Shown here piece after piece: positions 23,940 to 35,881 of a stretch of 64,000 bases of DNA. The DNA comes from Sipunculus nudus (lineage: Eukaryota; Annelida; Sipuncula; Golfingiida; Sipunculidae). Location of the stretch: assembly GCA_026874595.1 (NCBI GenBank), contig CM049318.1:27304956-27368955 (forward strand), in the 5' to 3' direction. Each line of letters starts with the position of its first letter. Positions within the stretch are counted from its first letter, which is position 1. Below the pieces are notes generated by a model. The model was given only the letters and a program-made list of their open reading frames with translations. It made no database searches and was not told the DNA's origin. A program made the position numbers and the translations under genes.

Positions 23940-25120
23940 GAGCTTACTTTATCTATCAGTAGTTTTTTCAATGAAGTGTAACGGTAAACTGTTCATTAAC
24001 ATTTAAAATTAATCCTGTTTTTTCATTGTATCTTTCAGATCGCCATCATGTTTATGTCGATTAAAGATATCTGAATACAGTAGTTTCCCTGCTCATTTAG
24101 TTGTTATCTGAATGATTAGAAAACAGGGACTTTTTCATCCGTCAAAGTGAATGTTATTACGCTAATCCATTTTGTGATGATCGGTTGATCCTTTCACGGT
24201 AGCATCCCTGGCCAAAAAAAAACAAAGAAAAAAACAAATAAACCAACAATACTTATATCGGTCCAAAAGTTATTTGCAATTCCAGGGGGTCCGCTGACTC
24301 TTATATGTAATATAAGTCTCCTTATGTTTCACCCATTATTATTAAAGGGCCCTAATCAGCTGTCTGACCTTTGTAAACTAAAGGTAATCGCTTGGAGCCT
24401 TTATAAACATAGGTCAAGAAACCGCTGCACACAGACTGCTTGTTTTGTTTATATCAAAGTGTTTATAATCTGTGGGGGCCCGCCAAAATAACCTATATGG
24501 GTCGAAACCGGTACAAAATTTTGGATTCGACTACCCGATAGGCATTAGCCGACTCGGACTCGAGTACTCGTTACCATGGCAATGCTGTACAGATAAAACG
24601 ATTATCTTTTTACCGATGCAAAGTATGCATAAATTTGATTTCGTGACAGCTTAACTTTATCCCAACGAAGGAATAGATGTAAATTCTATAGTTAAACAGA
24701 GTGGAAAAATCCATTCGAAAGCATATAACTCATAAATGTATAGGCCTAAGTCCCTTCGAAATAAACTGTACAGTATGATTATCATGTATTACGTTAACTC
24801 AGTAACACGTACTCTTACAGAATGCCCGTAAATTTTTAGTAATATTCAGATATGCAAGTATATACACGAGTACTACTCGGTAATAATTACCCGGACTCGA
24901 GTACTCCTTTCAGCCCTTCAACCTATACCACCTTAGGGTTTTGTTCCATCTCAACGCCGACTGTAATTGTTTATGGAGAAGTTGGAAGGTACCCTCTATA
25001 TATAGAGACTAAAGCGAGGTTGCTTCGATTCGGGGCTAATTTGATCTCTGGAATATTGACAAAAAGTTCCTTTATAATATATCAGAGTCTTCTCTATCTA
25101 ATAGTTTTGGAATAATAAAA
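23940..25120. other. Intergenic with 'gactcgagtactcg' direct repeat
   Basis: CGGACTCGAGTACTC occurs at about 24556 and again at about 24891. Otherwise AT-rich. The right part may be diverged interior of the LINE remnant that follows. Confidence 0.45.
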
Positions 25121-25129
25121 TCAACGTGG

Positions 25130-25740
25130 ATATCGGCAGTTAGCTATGCACTATGTGTAAATGACCAGAGAGATATCAATCCGAAGTGGTTATATCTCAC
25201 AGTGTCAAACTTAGGCTGCAAGGCCAGTATAAACAACAGTGGCACAAAAGCGTGTCAAATATGTCACTGTGCAGAAGTTATTCTTTGTTTGAAGATAGAA
25301 TATTTTGTGAACCTTATTTAAGCTTGCTACCATCTAGATTTCGCAGGTCAATATCAAAATTCAGAACAGGTAATCATGAACTACCAGTCAGGGCAGAATG
25401 ATTTCCAAAAGCTGTCTTATAGAGAAAGATCATGTCCATTATGTAATTCATTCGATTTAAGTGATGAACTTTATTATATGTTTTTACGCCAATGCTTTAC
25501 AAAGTAACAACTATAGTATATTCCCAGGAGAAACTTACGGTTACAGGACGAATTAAAGATGTACGAGTATTTAATACAAAGAGTTTAGCTGTGTTGGTTA
25601 GTACATGCAAATTTCTAGAGATAATTTTGAATATTAAATTTGACAATTTATCGTCTCCCACAAATGGTGATATATATTTTGTTAGTTTTTATTTGAAACC
25701 GAGCATACTGCCACCACACAACTATTTAGGGATCTGAGTA
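25130..25740 (+). pseudogene. LINE (non-LTR) reverse transcriptase C-terminal remnant
   Basis: The plus-strand frame at 25186-25401 encodes a segment including KLRLQGQYKQQWHKS and LPSRFRRSISKFRTGNHELP. After a frame change near 25400 it continues as KLSYRERSCPLCNSFDLSDE. This pattern (basic SKFRTGNHELPxxxG, then R.CPLC....DELYYMF) is the region following the reverse transcriptase domain in non-LTR elements of aquatic invertebrates. The frame is broken by a shift and stops, and the RT catalytic core is absent upstream, so this is a 5'-truncated dead copy. No poly-A or target-site duplication was pinned down. Confidence 0.6.
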
Positions 25741-25744
25741 CTCA

Positions 25745-27230
25745 TGTACCTGTAAAAAGGTGTGAGATATAAACTATGTCTATATCTAAAAAAAAGAAAA
25801 CTGCACATAGTATTTCATTTATAAATAACATTTACAGAAGCTCAGTACATGAAACAAGGACACTTTATATGGATCTTTTGTATAAGAAGACTATTGTACG
25901 TCAATGTATGTATATGTTATAATAACAGAAATCAAATTATTTAACACCAGTGGTATACCCATAGTTTCGATATCTGGCTGTTAATATGTGCGCAAAATGG
26001 CAGCCCCCATGGACGGTTTCGAGAAACGTGGAGAAATAGACCTGTCATGCTTTGATATGGGGCTGCGACACGAAAGTACATCGCCCAATCAGGAATGTAT
26101 CTGCTTAGAGTGCTTGGTGGCAATTGACCTATCCATGTACTCTATGTGACCTTAATCGCATATTCATTCAATGAATAATCATAAGCACTGGAGTAACGAG
26201 CACCCAATAGGGTGACCTTAAACATTGTAAAGCGTCAATCATCTGACAACAACAAAATTTTGCATAATTTGACAGAGCTCTGTCAAACAATACAAGTGTA
26301 GTCTGTACCACTACCAGTACACATGTAGGCATGTTTTCAGAGAATTTTTTTTTAAACAAAGGAGACAGTATAAAAAGTTCTAGGCTATAGGTTGCAGGGG
26401 CCATTCCTCAGACTACCGAGTGAATAATAATGTCTTACCTGGCACGTAATTCGTATGAGACAAATATTTCAAACAATTGCATGGCAATTCACAAATCACA
26501 ATGACTGTAATATATTCAACAGCGATACTAGTTGATGACGTCAGTCAATGCGACGCTATACGCGATCGCCTTTGTGACGTCATTATTGTTGTAATCCGCT
26601 CTCTCTCTACCATAGGTTTGGAAGACCTTCTGTGTAGGATCTTTTTGGGGGCTCATATAATAATATTTTAAAAGAGCGGAGCATTTGAGCTGTGGTGGAT
26701 AGGTCAATGGCACTTGTATTATCTGACTTTAGAGGAAATAACATTTTTTGTTGTGATCACGTCCAAATCCTGCCTCTTCTGTTTATCATTACGAATTTTG
26801 GCAATATGATAAAATTTATTCCAAATTTAAACATATTTTGTTTTTTTTTAAACTTACTTTTATTTCGTTTTATATTATTTGTAAGAGAATTCCTACATCA
26901 TGTAAGTCATGAAAGCACATATGTTATACTTAATCATTTCTGTAATATACTGACCTTTGGCTGCCAAAAGCCGAAAAACAGTCCGACACATTATTGCTTC
27001 GTTTATCTGGCTATGCAATGGATTTACTACAGCGTTTCTTTGTGCTGCACGTCAAGCCAATGTTTCGTCATAATATTATCATTAAAATAATTTTGGCTGA
27101 CGCCAATTTATTCAATAGACTTTGCTCGGGCCAGGCAGAAAACCATTTTTCTATTTACTTTTCAAGACAAAACCGGAGATGGTATGTTCCGCCATGTGAC
27201 CGTCTGGTTCTCAAGTAAAACGTCCCATGT
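25745..27230. other. Intergenic, AT-rich
   Basis: Several open frames of 60-130 codons occur (the longest plus-strand one is 26692-27090), but they are Phe/Leu/Ile-rich translations of AT-rich DNA with no domain. A stretch at 26733-26805 resembles 27326-27475, suggesting a partial duplication with an insertion. Confidence 0.45.
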
Positions 27231-27239
27231 CGAATGATT

Positions 27240-27305
27240 TCGTTATATGTCAAGCTAGATAACGGACGGAAAAAGACCCAGACATAAAACCAAGCATGAT
27301 AACAA
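27240..27305. repeat. Dispersed repeat, copy 2 of 2
   Basis: Related to 23209-23275: 'cgttatatgtcaagctagataacggacgg.aaaagacc...ccaagcatgat'. Confidence 0.5.
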
Positions 27306-27589
27306 GTTGTTAGGTTGAATATAGAGGAGAATAACCTTTTTTGTGACCACGCCCAGATTAGCATATGATAAAAGGATGTTAACATGAATCGATTCACTCA
27401 GAAAAGGGATATTTTCATCAGTTTTTACAACCAGAGGGTCATACTTCCTCTTTTGTTTATTATTCTCAATTCCAGCAACAGCAGTTTCGTCCTTTTGGTA
27501 AGTCGGTGGATGGTACAGCAGTTTCTCAATGAATCAAGGCTTGCCCGGAGAATGAAGACACCAGCCTACAGGTAGGCATCGAGCGATAA

Positions 27590-28480
27590 AGATGACCTGG
27601 AGAGACTTGTTTCTTGTTTTCTGTCGCCTACAAGACTTGTCAAGGAGGACGATGACGCGGAATCCTGGGATAGCCTCCTCATATTCCTCAACCTGCTGAA
27701 ACAGTTGTTAGAATGATGGTGATGCCAAAAACGCTTGATTGATCACAAACACTGTGCGGGAACATTCTTTCATTGCAATAAAGCAGTCTCCTTGCAACGA
27801 TGCCCCCAGATGTCAATCTCTTACATTCGCAAACTCTGATAACCCACGGTCATCTTCTTAAACAGGCAGCAAGGTGTCCACTACGAATTCGTCAGCGTTG
27901 TCCACTTCCGACACGATGTACGCAGCGTGACGTCGGCGTTTCGTCTACCAACAGTACATCCGTATCTTACATAAGCCACGGCCAACAACTCCGTGCGAAA
28001 ATACACAATCAGTCCAGCCGCCAAGTTTAAAATTACTGGAGCAATTATGGCCATTTTCATGTTTTTTTTCTTTAATGCATTTTGGAGCGGTCCCATTCCA
28101 TTTTCCAGACAAGGAAAATTTAATTTCTTAATGTAACAATCCTTGCATGAATACAACAATGAATACTTATTATAAGCATAGCGGATGATTTTTGCATGCG
28201 CATGCGTGACATTTGGCGGTCGTTCCGCAGTCGGGGACTTTGTACCAACAATCGCTGGTGTGTTGCAGTGACGGTAACAGGGGACAAAACCCACTACCAA
28301 AGGTTACATCCCCAACTGTCGCCAACATAGGATGACAGGCTTTCATGACGTCATCAAATGCCTCTCGGAAAATCATAGTTGTATGATCACCCGGGCAGTT
28401 TGAGTATATACTCGACATAAGATTTCTGCAATATTCGGGCAACATGATATTCCAAAGGGCGATTTTACAATAATGTTAAC
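27590..28480 (-). other. Candidate multi-exon gene (Cys-rich exon, hydrophobic segment, Ser-rich tail)
   Basis: Speculative gene model. At 28170-28445 (minus) a frame of 91 residues has ten cysteines and balanced composition (YCRNLMSSIYSNCPGDHTT..., ending CHACACKNHPLC). It could be an extracellular exon entered at a 'gaatattgcag' acceptor. Further along (about 27970-28065) is a hydrophobic run MAIIAPVILNLAAGLIVYF followed by a GTAAGA donor-like site. At about 27595-27705 an exon-like Ser-rich frame (SQDSASSSSLTSL...) follows 'ctaacaactgtttcag'. Together this would read as Cys-rich ectodomain, membrane span and cytoplasmic tail, but the splice phases I tried do not all join. I recognise no family. 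It may be chance. Confidence 0.25.
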
Positions 28481-28528
28481 CACTAAATAACTCAGAAATA
28501 ACGATTCCCCTTGGGAAGTTTCATTTTT

Positions 28529-29191
28529 ATGCCCCGCCACAAAGTGACCGGGGCATATAGTTTTACCCATGTCAGTCATTCCGTTCTTCCGTCATTCCGA
28601 AATGAAACAGTTTTACGGACTTTTTTTTCGCAATGCCTGCAGATATTGGCCTAATTTTTGACGTGTGGGCAGATAATGACCAGTTACAGATCGAGTTCGC
28701 GTTTCGTCCCGGTTGACCTACTTTTGACCGTATATAGGCTTCGGAACATAGAAAATTTTAATGAAAAATAGAAATTTTCATGACAAATTCACACGTACTG
28801 ACTTTTTATCGCAATGATTGCAGATAATTTCCTATTTTTTGGTGTGTGGCTGCATAATGACCACTTACAGATCGTGTTTGCATTTTGTCCCGGTTAACCT
28901 GGTATTTGACCGTATGACGGCTCCTGAACATAGAAAATTTCATAAAAAAATAGAAATTTTCAAGAAAATGCACATGTACGGCGTTTTTATTCGCAGTGCC
29001 TGCAGATATTGGCCTAATTTTTGGTGTGCGGCAGCAAAATGACCACTTACAGATCGAGTTCGCATTTTGTCCTGGTTTAGCTGCTTTTGACCGTATGAGA
29101 GCTCCTGAACATAGAAAATTTTACAAACTTTAACAAATATTTCTAATTTGCTCCAGGCGGGGGGCATTCGTGTCGATCCGACACATCTAGT
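28529..29191 (+). mobile_element. Helitron/Helentron-like non-autonomous element with tandem core
   Basis: The left end is a hairpin ATGCCCC (28529-28535) paired with GGGGCAT (28550-28556). The core has about three units of 180-190 bp, each with '(t)cgcaatgcctgcagatattggcctaatttttg', 'acttacagatcgagttcgc', 'tttgtcccggtt' and 'ctgaacatagaaaatt'. The right end reads GGCGGGGGGCAT, which inversely matches the left tip. It is followed by a perfect hairpin GTGTCG-atc-CGACAC (29170-29184) and then CTAGT (29187-29191). Hairpin plus CTRRT is the Helitron 3' signature. The subterminal inverted repeats and tandem core fit HINE/pearl-type derivatives. No Rep-helicase is encoded. Confidence 0.65.
28600..29130. 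repeat. Tandem repeat, about 3 units of 180-190 bp
   Basis: Three recognisable copies start at about 28620, 28803 and 28985, each opening with '(a)ctttttwtcgcartg.ctgcagat'. They form the core of the surrounding Helitron-like element. Confidence 0.8.
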
Positions 29192-29199
29192 CTTTTGAA

Positions 29200-30255
29200 T
29201 ATCTTTCCGTAATACCTTTATTTATACAAGCAAAAGTAGGGGAGGGAACTGCGCATGTAATTTGGAGGGGGATAAGTTCCATATCGTATTTCATTTCCAA
29301 AGGAACTTCCATCGCACAACCATCAAAGCCAATGTATGTACGGAATGGCATATGAAAATATGTTAAGATCACATGGATAGAACAAATACAAGTTTTGTTA
29401 ACATTGAACGAGCAAACCATCGGAATGTATGTTCTGTCGATGACATGTTTAATTTTGCATGTGGGTTAAGATCAGTACATGAGATGCTAGGTATGGTTCG
29501 GATTGGTTCGGCGATAAAAAATGAAAGTTGAGTGTGCCGCATTTGAAAGAGTATCCCAATGACTGGGTTACCAAACAGTTCAAAACTTACAATTTTTGCA
29601 GCTCTGTCCACCACCAAACCTGACCAACCGTCAGGTATGTTAACAACAACAGTCGAGGACTTCCTGGTATTGTTAACATCTCACTCCGCCCACAACATTA
29701 GCAAATTATTCGCGCTTGTGCAGATTACGTAGTTCCTGAAATATTCCAATGCAAAAGTACCCTCGCGAAAAAATCAAATTTCTCACTTTTTAAGATATTA
29801 GAACATATTCCCTTAGAACAAAAATGGGCATTGCTGAGGCGTTGTAACAGAGGAGTTGCGTGACATTGGTAAAGTGGTATCACCATAAAATTTTATACCA
29901 TAAATTATATCCGACTGTTTGTCTCTTATTTTGACTCATCCAACATCACTAAAAGTACCTTCCCTGTTCGCTATTTATTGAGTCTTTGAAAACAGGATTC
30001 CCATGAGAGCGATCAGTCTTAATATTGCCCTTTCTTCCTATGTCATTTTAGTTCGATCACCTAGCCTCTGACTTAGTGTCCTCAGTACTCCTCTTGTGTC
30101 AAAAGTAGATCTGACGGTGTCTTGCTTTTGTCATCCTTATTAGTCACTCCAGGCCCTGAGAGGCTCCATATAATATATACGCCTTTCATGTTCCTCGTGC
30201 CTGGATCTTCCGTCAGGTAATTGGATCCTTCATCTGCAAAGACTCGTGAATATTT

Positions 30256-30335
<80 letters not shown>

Positions 30336-31778
30336 TAGTTCATTTTTATTCGCATTGGGTTTTGTTATCTCGTGTATTTATTTATCTGATTTTTTCTGGC
30401 ATAGCCAGATTGGGTGTTACCGTATCAATGCATTCCATTTCAAGTGAATTAGTGTTTTTCAACATTGTGGCATATATTTTGCAATTAGAAGAACAAACTT
30501 ATCTGATTCGTCTGACCAAGAATCGTGCTTTGGCGTACTGTAACTCAAAAGCCTGTTTTCGTGCCTGTTCAGTTCTTTATGCTTAAGCCAGGGACGGATT
30601 TAGAGGGGGGTAGGTCCCCTCTTTTTCAGCAAAAAATAAAAAATAAATCTCGGAAATAGAATAATGTGAGATTTAAACCGAAAGACATAGACGGATTTTG
30701 TGTCCGGTGCAGCTTTCTTCCCTATGCTTCTGCATGCGACAGTTTTATACGTATGTCTGCTATCACTCCCTCAACCCGTGTTTTCATCTGACAGGGTCTA
30801 TGTATACTATATATGTACCCCTCTCAGAGTGAATGTATGTATATATGTATGTATGTATGTATGCATGTAAGGTATGCATGTGTGTATGTATGTGTGTATG
30901 TATGCATGTATGTATGTAACGTGTGTATGTGTGTATTTATGCCCGCATCTGTACCTCAATAGATCTTTTCGATCTTACCAGCGCAACCTGCCGGGGACAA
31001 CAGACACTGATGGCGCGGGTCCGTTTTATTTATTAGTACGGTCAAAATGTGTGATATTTCAAATAGCAAAAGTAAGCATTATACCTTACCTTTCACGGGA
31101 AGGTTACAATTGGAAAATCTTGTTTATATTTAAATTCAATTAAAAAAAACACTGGCTCGTTTGACCCGCACACTGCAGACGCCATTCCTGGAAAAGGTCT
31201 ATAACTATAACACATTTTCATTTTTACACCAGGTAGGTCTCTAAGATGTCTCGGTCTTCCTCGAAGATGATCCAGATCCGGGATCCAGGATCCAGATATT
31301 CTAGGAAGTAGTGGGTAAAAAACCGAGACTGTAGTGCATTTCGTGGTGCCAGGGTCTTCATTATCTGACTTCTTTAATCTTTAAAGAGGCGGAGGCTTTG
31401 CGGTTAATATGAAAGCCAGGGGTCTGCTCGAAGAATAGCATCACAAATTACACCAGCACCCTCCGTATCTACTATATATGTGTAAAAGGGGTCAGGAGGG
31501 TCAATACGCGGCGGGGGGGGGGGGGGGGGGGGGGAGGGGGTATAAGTACAAATATGCCATACCCCCCTCCCAACACACATTTTGATAAATATAACCACCC
31601 CCCCCCCCCTCCCCTTTGGCTAGTCAGTGAGTGAGTTTAATATACTTGAAATAAAATATACATCAATAATTAGAATGAAAGACTTTTGTTACATTTCTAG
31701 TTGACCATATGTTTCCATCTTTTACTTCGTGGTAGAATATCTCAAAAATATTAAGGTTTATACGAATTATATGTATAT

Positions 31779-31831
<53 letters not shown>

Positions 31832-32080
31832 GAGATATTTTAATATTCGTATAGATTTTCAAACCACCATGTATAAATGGAACAAAAAGTGTTTCTATAT
31901 TCAAATAGGTTTAAAAGTTACTCCAACTTACTATGTAGTAAACTTTTTTATGTAGATGTGGATATTAAACAGGAGCAGAAAAAAACAGTTAATTTGCTAA
32001 TTTCAGAGTTTCCTATTCAGACTTAACACATTCTCTACCCCAAGCAAGTTTTATTGCTTCCCGGTCTAAATACCAGAGAG
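29200..32080. other. Intergenic with microsatellites and G-rich hairpin DNA
   Basis: (TA)n tracts at about 30248-30332 and 31779-31829. A GTAT/GTATG-rich tract at 30834-30935. A GGGACGGATTTAGAGGGG motif at about 30593 like that near 14045. A run of about 30 G (31506-31535) is followed by a C-run (about 31598-31611) that could pair with it. On the plus strand at 29601-29634 a 33-bp stretch sits between 'tttttgcag' and 'GTATGT', but no partner exons are visible. Confidence 0.5.
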
Positions 32081-32948
32081 AAGTCATTCCATACAATAAT
32101 ATTGGAACAGTTGAATTGGAGTCACCGTTCCTCGGCTGAGATTTGAACTCACGATTACCTGGTTTTGAGCCTCGTGCTCTACACGTGGACAACAGAAGCC
32201 GGTCACAGTGTGTGCGTCATACATACAATAAACCAGACATGTTCGTCATTATCACCCTACATATTAGCGTTACATAATAACGGGCGTTAAATGACGTAAG
32301 CTAGATTTCTTTTCATCCACTACAGGAGTGCATCCACCTGTGGGTGTAAATCTGTCAGCTAAGGTACAGTTGCATTTTTAGAAAATGTCAATTCCGAATT
32401 TCATGTTTGCTCTCTTCCAGGAATCTTAAATGAAGCATCAGTTCATGAATTACAAATGAGACCACACTGATGGTATTTTAGTGACGTGATATCCTTTAGC
32501 CGTCGTTATTACACGTGGCCCTTGTCTATCTGTCTCAATATGGAAAGGTGGGTCCATTTACTGCAATCATCACCCGACCTTAACTCCCACCTGTATACAG
32601 ATTACGGGCATGGCTGCCAGGTTTTAGTTGAATAACTTAGAAAACTACACAACAAATATTTGCTTATTTCTTTGGAATCCTTCCATTTTCCACACGATGT
32701 AGTTTTTTTACAAATATTTAAATCGCATTATAATATATTATTTCTGGTTGAGGCCGTATAACTAAATATTTAAAAACGTGTAACTAAACGTGCTACACGT
32801 GACTTGTCGACAGGTCACGTACTTCATGGACCGGTCACGTTCGGATGAATGAGCTGTGATTGTACAAAGAGTTTCTCTAACCTACAGAATAATGTTTAGG
32901 AACATATATACATGTATAACATTACGTATACTTTGCAACTTGCAATAT

Positions 32949-33000
<52 letters not shown>
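32949..33000. repeat. (TA)n microsatellite in duplication copy A
   Basis: An uninterrupted TA tract at the same relative position as the tract in copy B (34016-34062), so it was present before the duplication. Confidence 0.95.
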
Positions 33001-33004
<4 letters not shown>

Positions 33005-34015
33005 TATATATGCTATCATTAGTTGTACAATACTATCTCAAAAGTTAAATGCTTATATGTCCCTTGTCTGTAACAAAAGAAAATGTTCTCAGGGATTACT
33101 TACATCAAACAAATGATTAGGGTAGACAGCAACGGTGATCTGGGTTGTATGACGTCAAACGCAAACAAGAACCCCGTACCCCTCTCGAAATTTTTAATCT
33201 ACAACCTGCAAGATAGTGATATATGCTCAATTACGTAAAAAAAAACTGCCGGATTTGCGCCTCGCACTGTTTTTTACCCCTATAATTCTATAATAATAAT
33301 AACAGTGTAATCGGTCTTAACACCCCGAGGAACCCCCGAAAGGCGCACGGCCCACAAAAATCTTCAAGCTCCTCGGCTCCTCGGCTGAGCCCCGTGCTCT
33401 ACTCCCAGACCCCAGAAGCTGGTCACAGTGTGCGTCACACAAACAAAAAACCTGACATATGTTCGTCATTGACATCCTGTATATATAGTATTAAATAATA
33501 ACGGGTGTTAAAAGATTCCAGTTGATAATAGTTAGATTTCTCCCCCCAACCCCCCCCCCCCAACCCCGCCCCCCCCCCAAACCACCAACCCCGCTCCCCC
33601 ACAAGGGTACATCTGCCTTGAATTTCAATGAGACCACATTGATGGTATTTAAGTGACGTGCTATCTTTAAACCGTCGTTTTAACACATCGGGCTTGCATA
33701 TCTGTCTAAATATGGAACGGTGGGTTCATTTACTACAATCATCATCCGACCATATTAACTCCCACCTGTATACAAATTACGGGCGTGGCTTTCGGATTTT
33801 AGTTGTATAACTCAGAAAACTACACAACAACAATTTCTAATTTCTTTTGATCCTTGCATTTTCCATCGATGTAGTTTTTTTTAACCACGATTTAAACTTC
33901 ATTTTAATATAAAACCATAACTAAACATTAATTGTGCTACACGTGAATTGTAGTAGGTCACGTGCTGTACGAACTGGTTACGTTTTGAGCCGTGATATTC
34001 AAAGCATTTCTCTGA

Positions 34016-34062
<47 letters not shown>
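34016..34062. repeat. (TA)n microsatellite in duplication copy B
   Basis: Counterpart of the tract at 32949-33000. Confidence 0.95.
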
Positions 34063-34069
<7 letters not shown>

Positions 34070-34299
34070 TATATACTATCATAAGTTGTACATTAATATC
34101 CTGAGAATAAGTCACTAAAAAATTAAATGCTCACATGTCTTTTGTCTGTAACAAGAAAAATGTTTACGTAAAACCAGTGATAAGGGAAAAGCAACGATGA
34201 CGTGGTTGTTTGACGTCATTTCATCGTGCCCCTTTCTAGATTTTTAAAATCTAGAATCTAGAACCGGCAACATAGAGTGATAAACGCTTTACACCGTGA

Positions 34300-34740
34300 A
34301 GCAGCGTCGTATATGCGTCTGGCACGTTTTGCACGTCTATACTAGGCACAATTGTTTACTTGTGCAAGAGTGCGGATATCACTCTTTTTCATCTTCTACA
34401 TTCTAAAAAATGTCCGCACATTAACTGGTTAAACAGATTTTTTTCATATAGGTTGTACAACAGCGCATATGCGCTATTAAACGTACTCTGTGAGCATACA
34501 AAATACACGGTGATACAAAAAAGTAACAATTATCGAGGCTCGTGCACATTCAATATCCATAAATAAATTCGTAACATTAAACCCTGGGGAAACAGAACAG
34601 AAACCACAATCAACCTAAACAATAACGGGAAAAGACAAACTGCAAAGCAGGTTAAATATAAAATTACATTGAACATTAAAGTAAAAAAAATGTACCAAGC
34701 ATGCGCAAAATGCAATACATACTATTATATTAAAACAGAC
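34300..34740. other. Intergenic
   Basis: AT-rich spacer between the duplication and the next dispersed repeat. Open frames on both strands have no domain character. Confidence 0.5.
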
Positions 34741-34744
34741 TAGA

Positions 34745-35040
34745 GTGTCGCTAATAGCGACATGGTGGCTCATTTATCCGGCCCATATTCCCAGGTTCAT
34801 TCGTGCAGAAGTGACATTTGTGAAAATTCCTTGATGACGTTCCTAAATCCGGATCATGTGACGGATCTACACCAAAACCTAATCAAATTTTCATATGCAT
34901 ATTCCCAAAATGCCCTAAAAATTTCATGAGATTCCATTCATGACTTCTTGAGTTATATTGTGAACAAACACACACACACACACACCAGCGGGGAAGAACG
35001 CATTCCCTCCTATCGCGGATAACAATGTGCGCTGTAAATG
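34745..35040 (+). repeat. 'CCTCCGCC' dispersed repeat, copy 2 of 2
   Basis: Aligns with 23590-23830 in the same orientation. The (CA)n tail at 34968-34985 is followed by 'accagcggggaagaacgcattcc', which the other copy lacks. Confidence 0.75.
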
Positions 35041-35044
35041 GCAG

Positions 35045-35791
35045 TAACTGGGAAAAAAAATGTTTTAATATGTATACTGGTTGTCGGCCAACCAAGACTC
35101 AACTTTGCCCGAAAGGCAAATATAAAGTGAGACGACACTGATATCGGCAGTGATGTCAGGCTGAAAATTTCTGACCTTTACCTTTTATATACACGACAGC
35201 AGATAATACCTCTCCAGGTCTTCTATATTCTTTTGTTCCCTGTCCGTCTATATCCCCCATATCCATCATATCCATCTGCCTTTATGTCTGTACATCATAA
35301 AACCACCTCAGATATATGTTGTTGGAATCTCACGCCGCTTTGATCCTTGATCTTTAATCCTATAATGGATTCTGGGGAGCCCCGCTAAATGTGATTTTAG
35401 CGGAACCTGGATTTACGAACCCCCCCCCCCCCCCCGAATAAAATGATGCACCAGCGCTACGGGTCTCCGTAGTCCCGAGTTCTCGCGTCCCAGTAATTCT
35501 ATCCGATATCAGGATTGCTAACCGAAATCCCGAAACAGGACACGAATATTTTTAAAGATTATTATATTGCATTTATGTAATTATTGATTACAACTCTACA
35601 TCTTTCTAATCAAATAAAACGAGGTATGTTTACCCTTTTTGCCAAAGCACAATATCAGAAATTTGAAAATTATCACCTGTTTTTTATGCCTACGTTAATA
35701 TAAAACCTCAGAATCGTGATACACACAGCTAGACATAAACATATGAGTTATGCTGGTAAAAACACTAGAGAGCCTATATATGTGAATAGTG

Positions 35792-35842
<51 letters not shown>

Positions 35843-35844
35843 GA

Positions 35845-35881
<37 letters not shown>

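Larger units (their letters stand above)
32105..34290. repeat. Tandem segmental duplication, two copies of about 1 kb
   Basis: Copy A (about 32105-33230) and copy B (about 33345-34290) align in order along their length. Shared landmarks: GGTCACAGTGTG at 32201 and 33421; 'tgagaccacaytgatggtatttwagtgacgtg' at 32456 and 33629; 'ctcccacctgtataca.attacggg' at 32585 and 33758; a (TA)n tract at 32949 and 34016; and 'ttgtctgtaacaa.a' near 33067 and 34143. Copy A has a degenerate tRNA-like left end with a B-box-like GAGTTCAAATCTC on the minus strand (about 32140). In copy B this region has decayed. Copy B also has a C-rich expansion at 33540-33600. Confidence 0.85.

Noticed and set aside
26692-27090. 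132-codon plus-strand open frame
   Set aside because: It is an AT-driven Phe/Leu/Ile-rich translation without recognisable domain, signal or repeat structure.
29601-29634. 33-bp plus-strand micro-exon between a 'tttttgcag' acceptor and a GTATGT donor
   Set aside because: The sites look good but no neighbouring exons in a compatible frame are visible.
34230-34265. Inverted 'tctagattttt/aaaatctaga' as a terminator
   Set aside because: It is a short AT-rich palindrome in an animal intergenic region, so a bacterial-type terminator is not meaningful.
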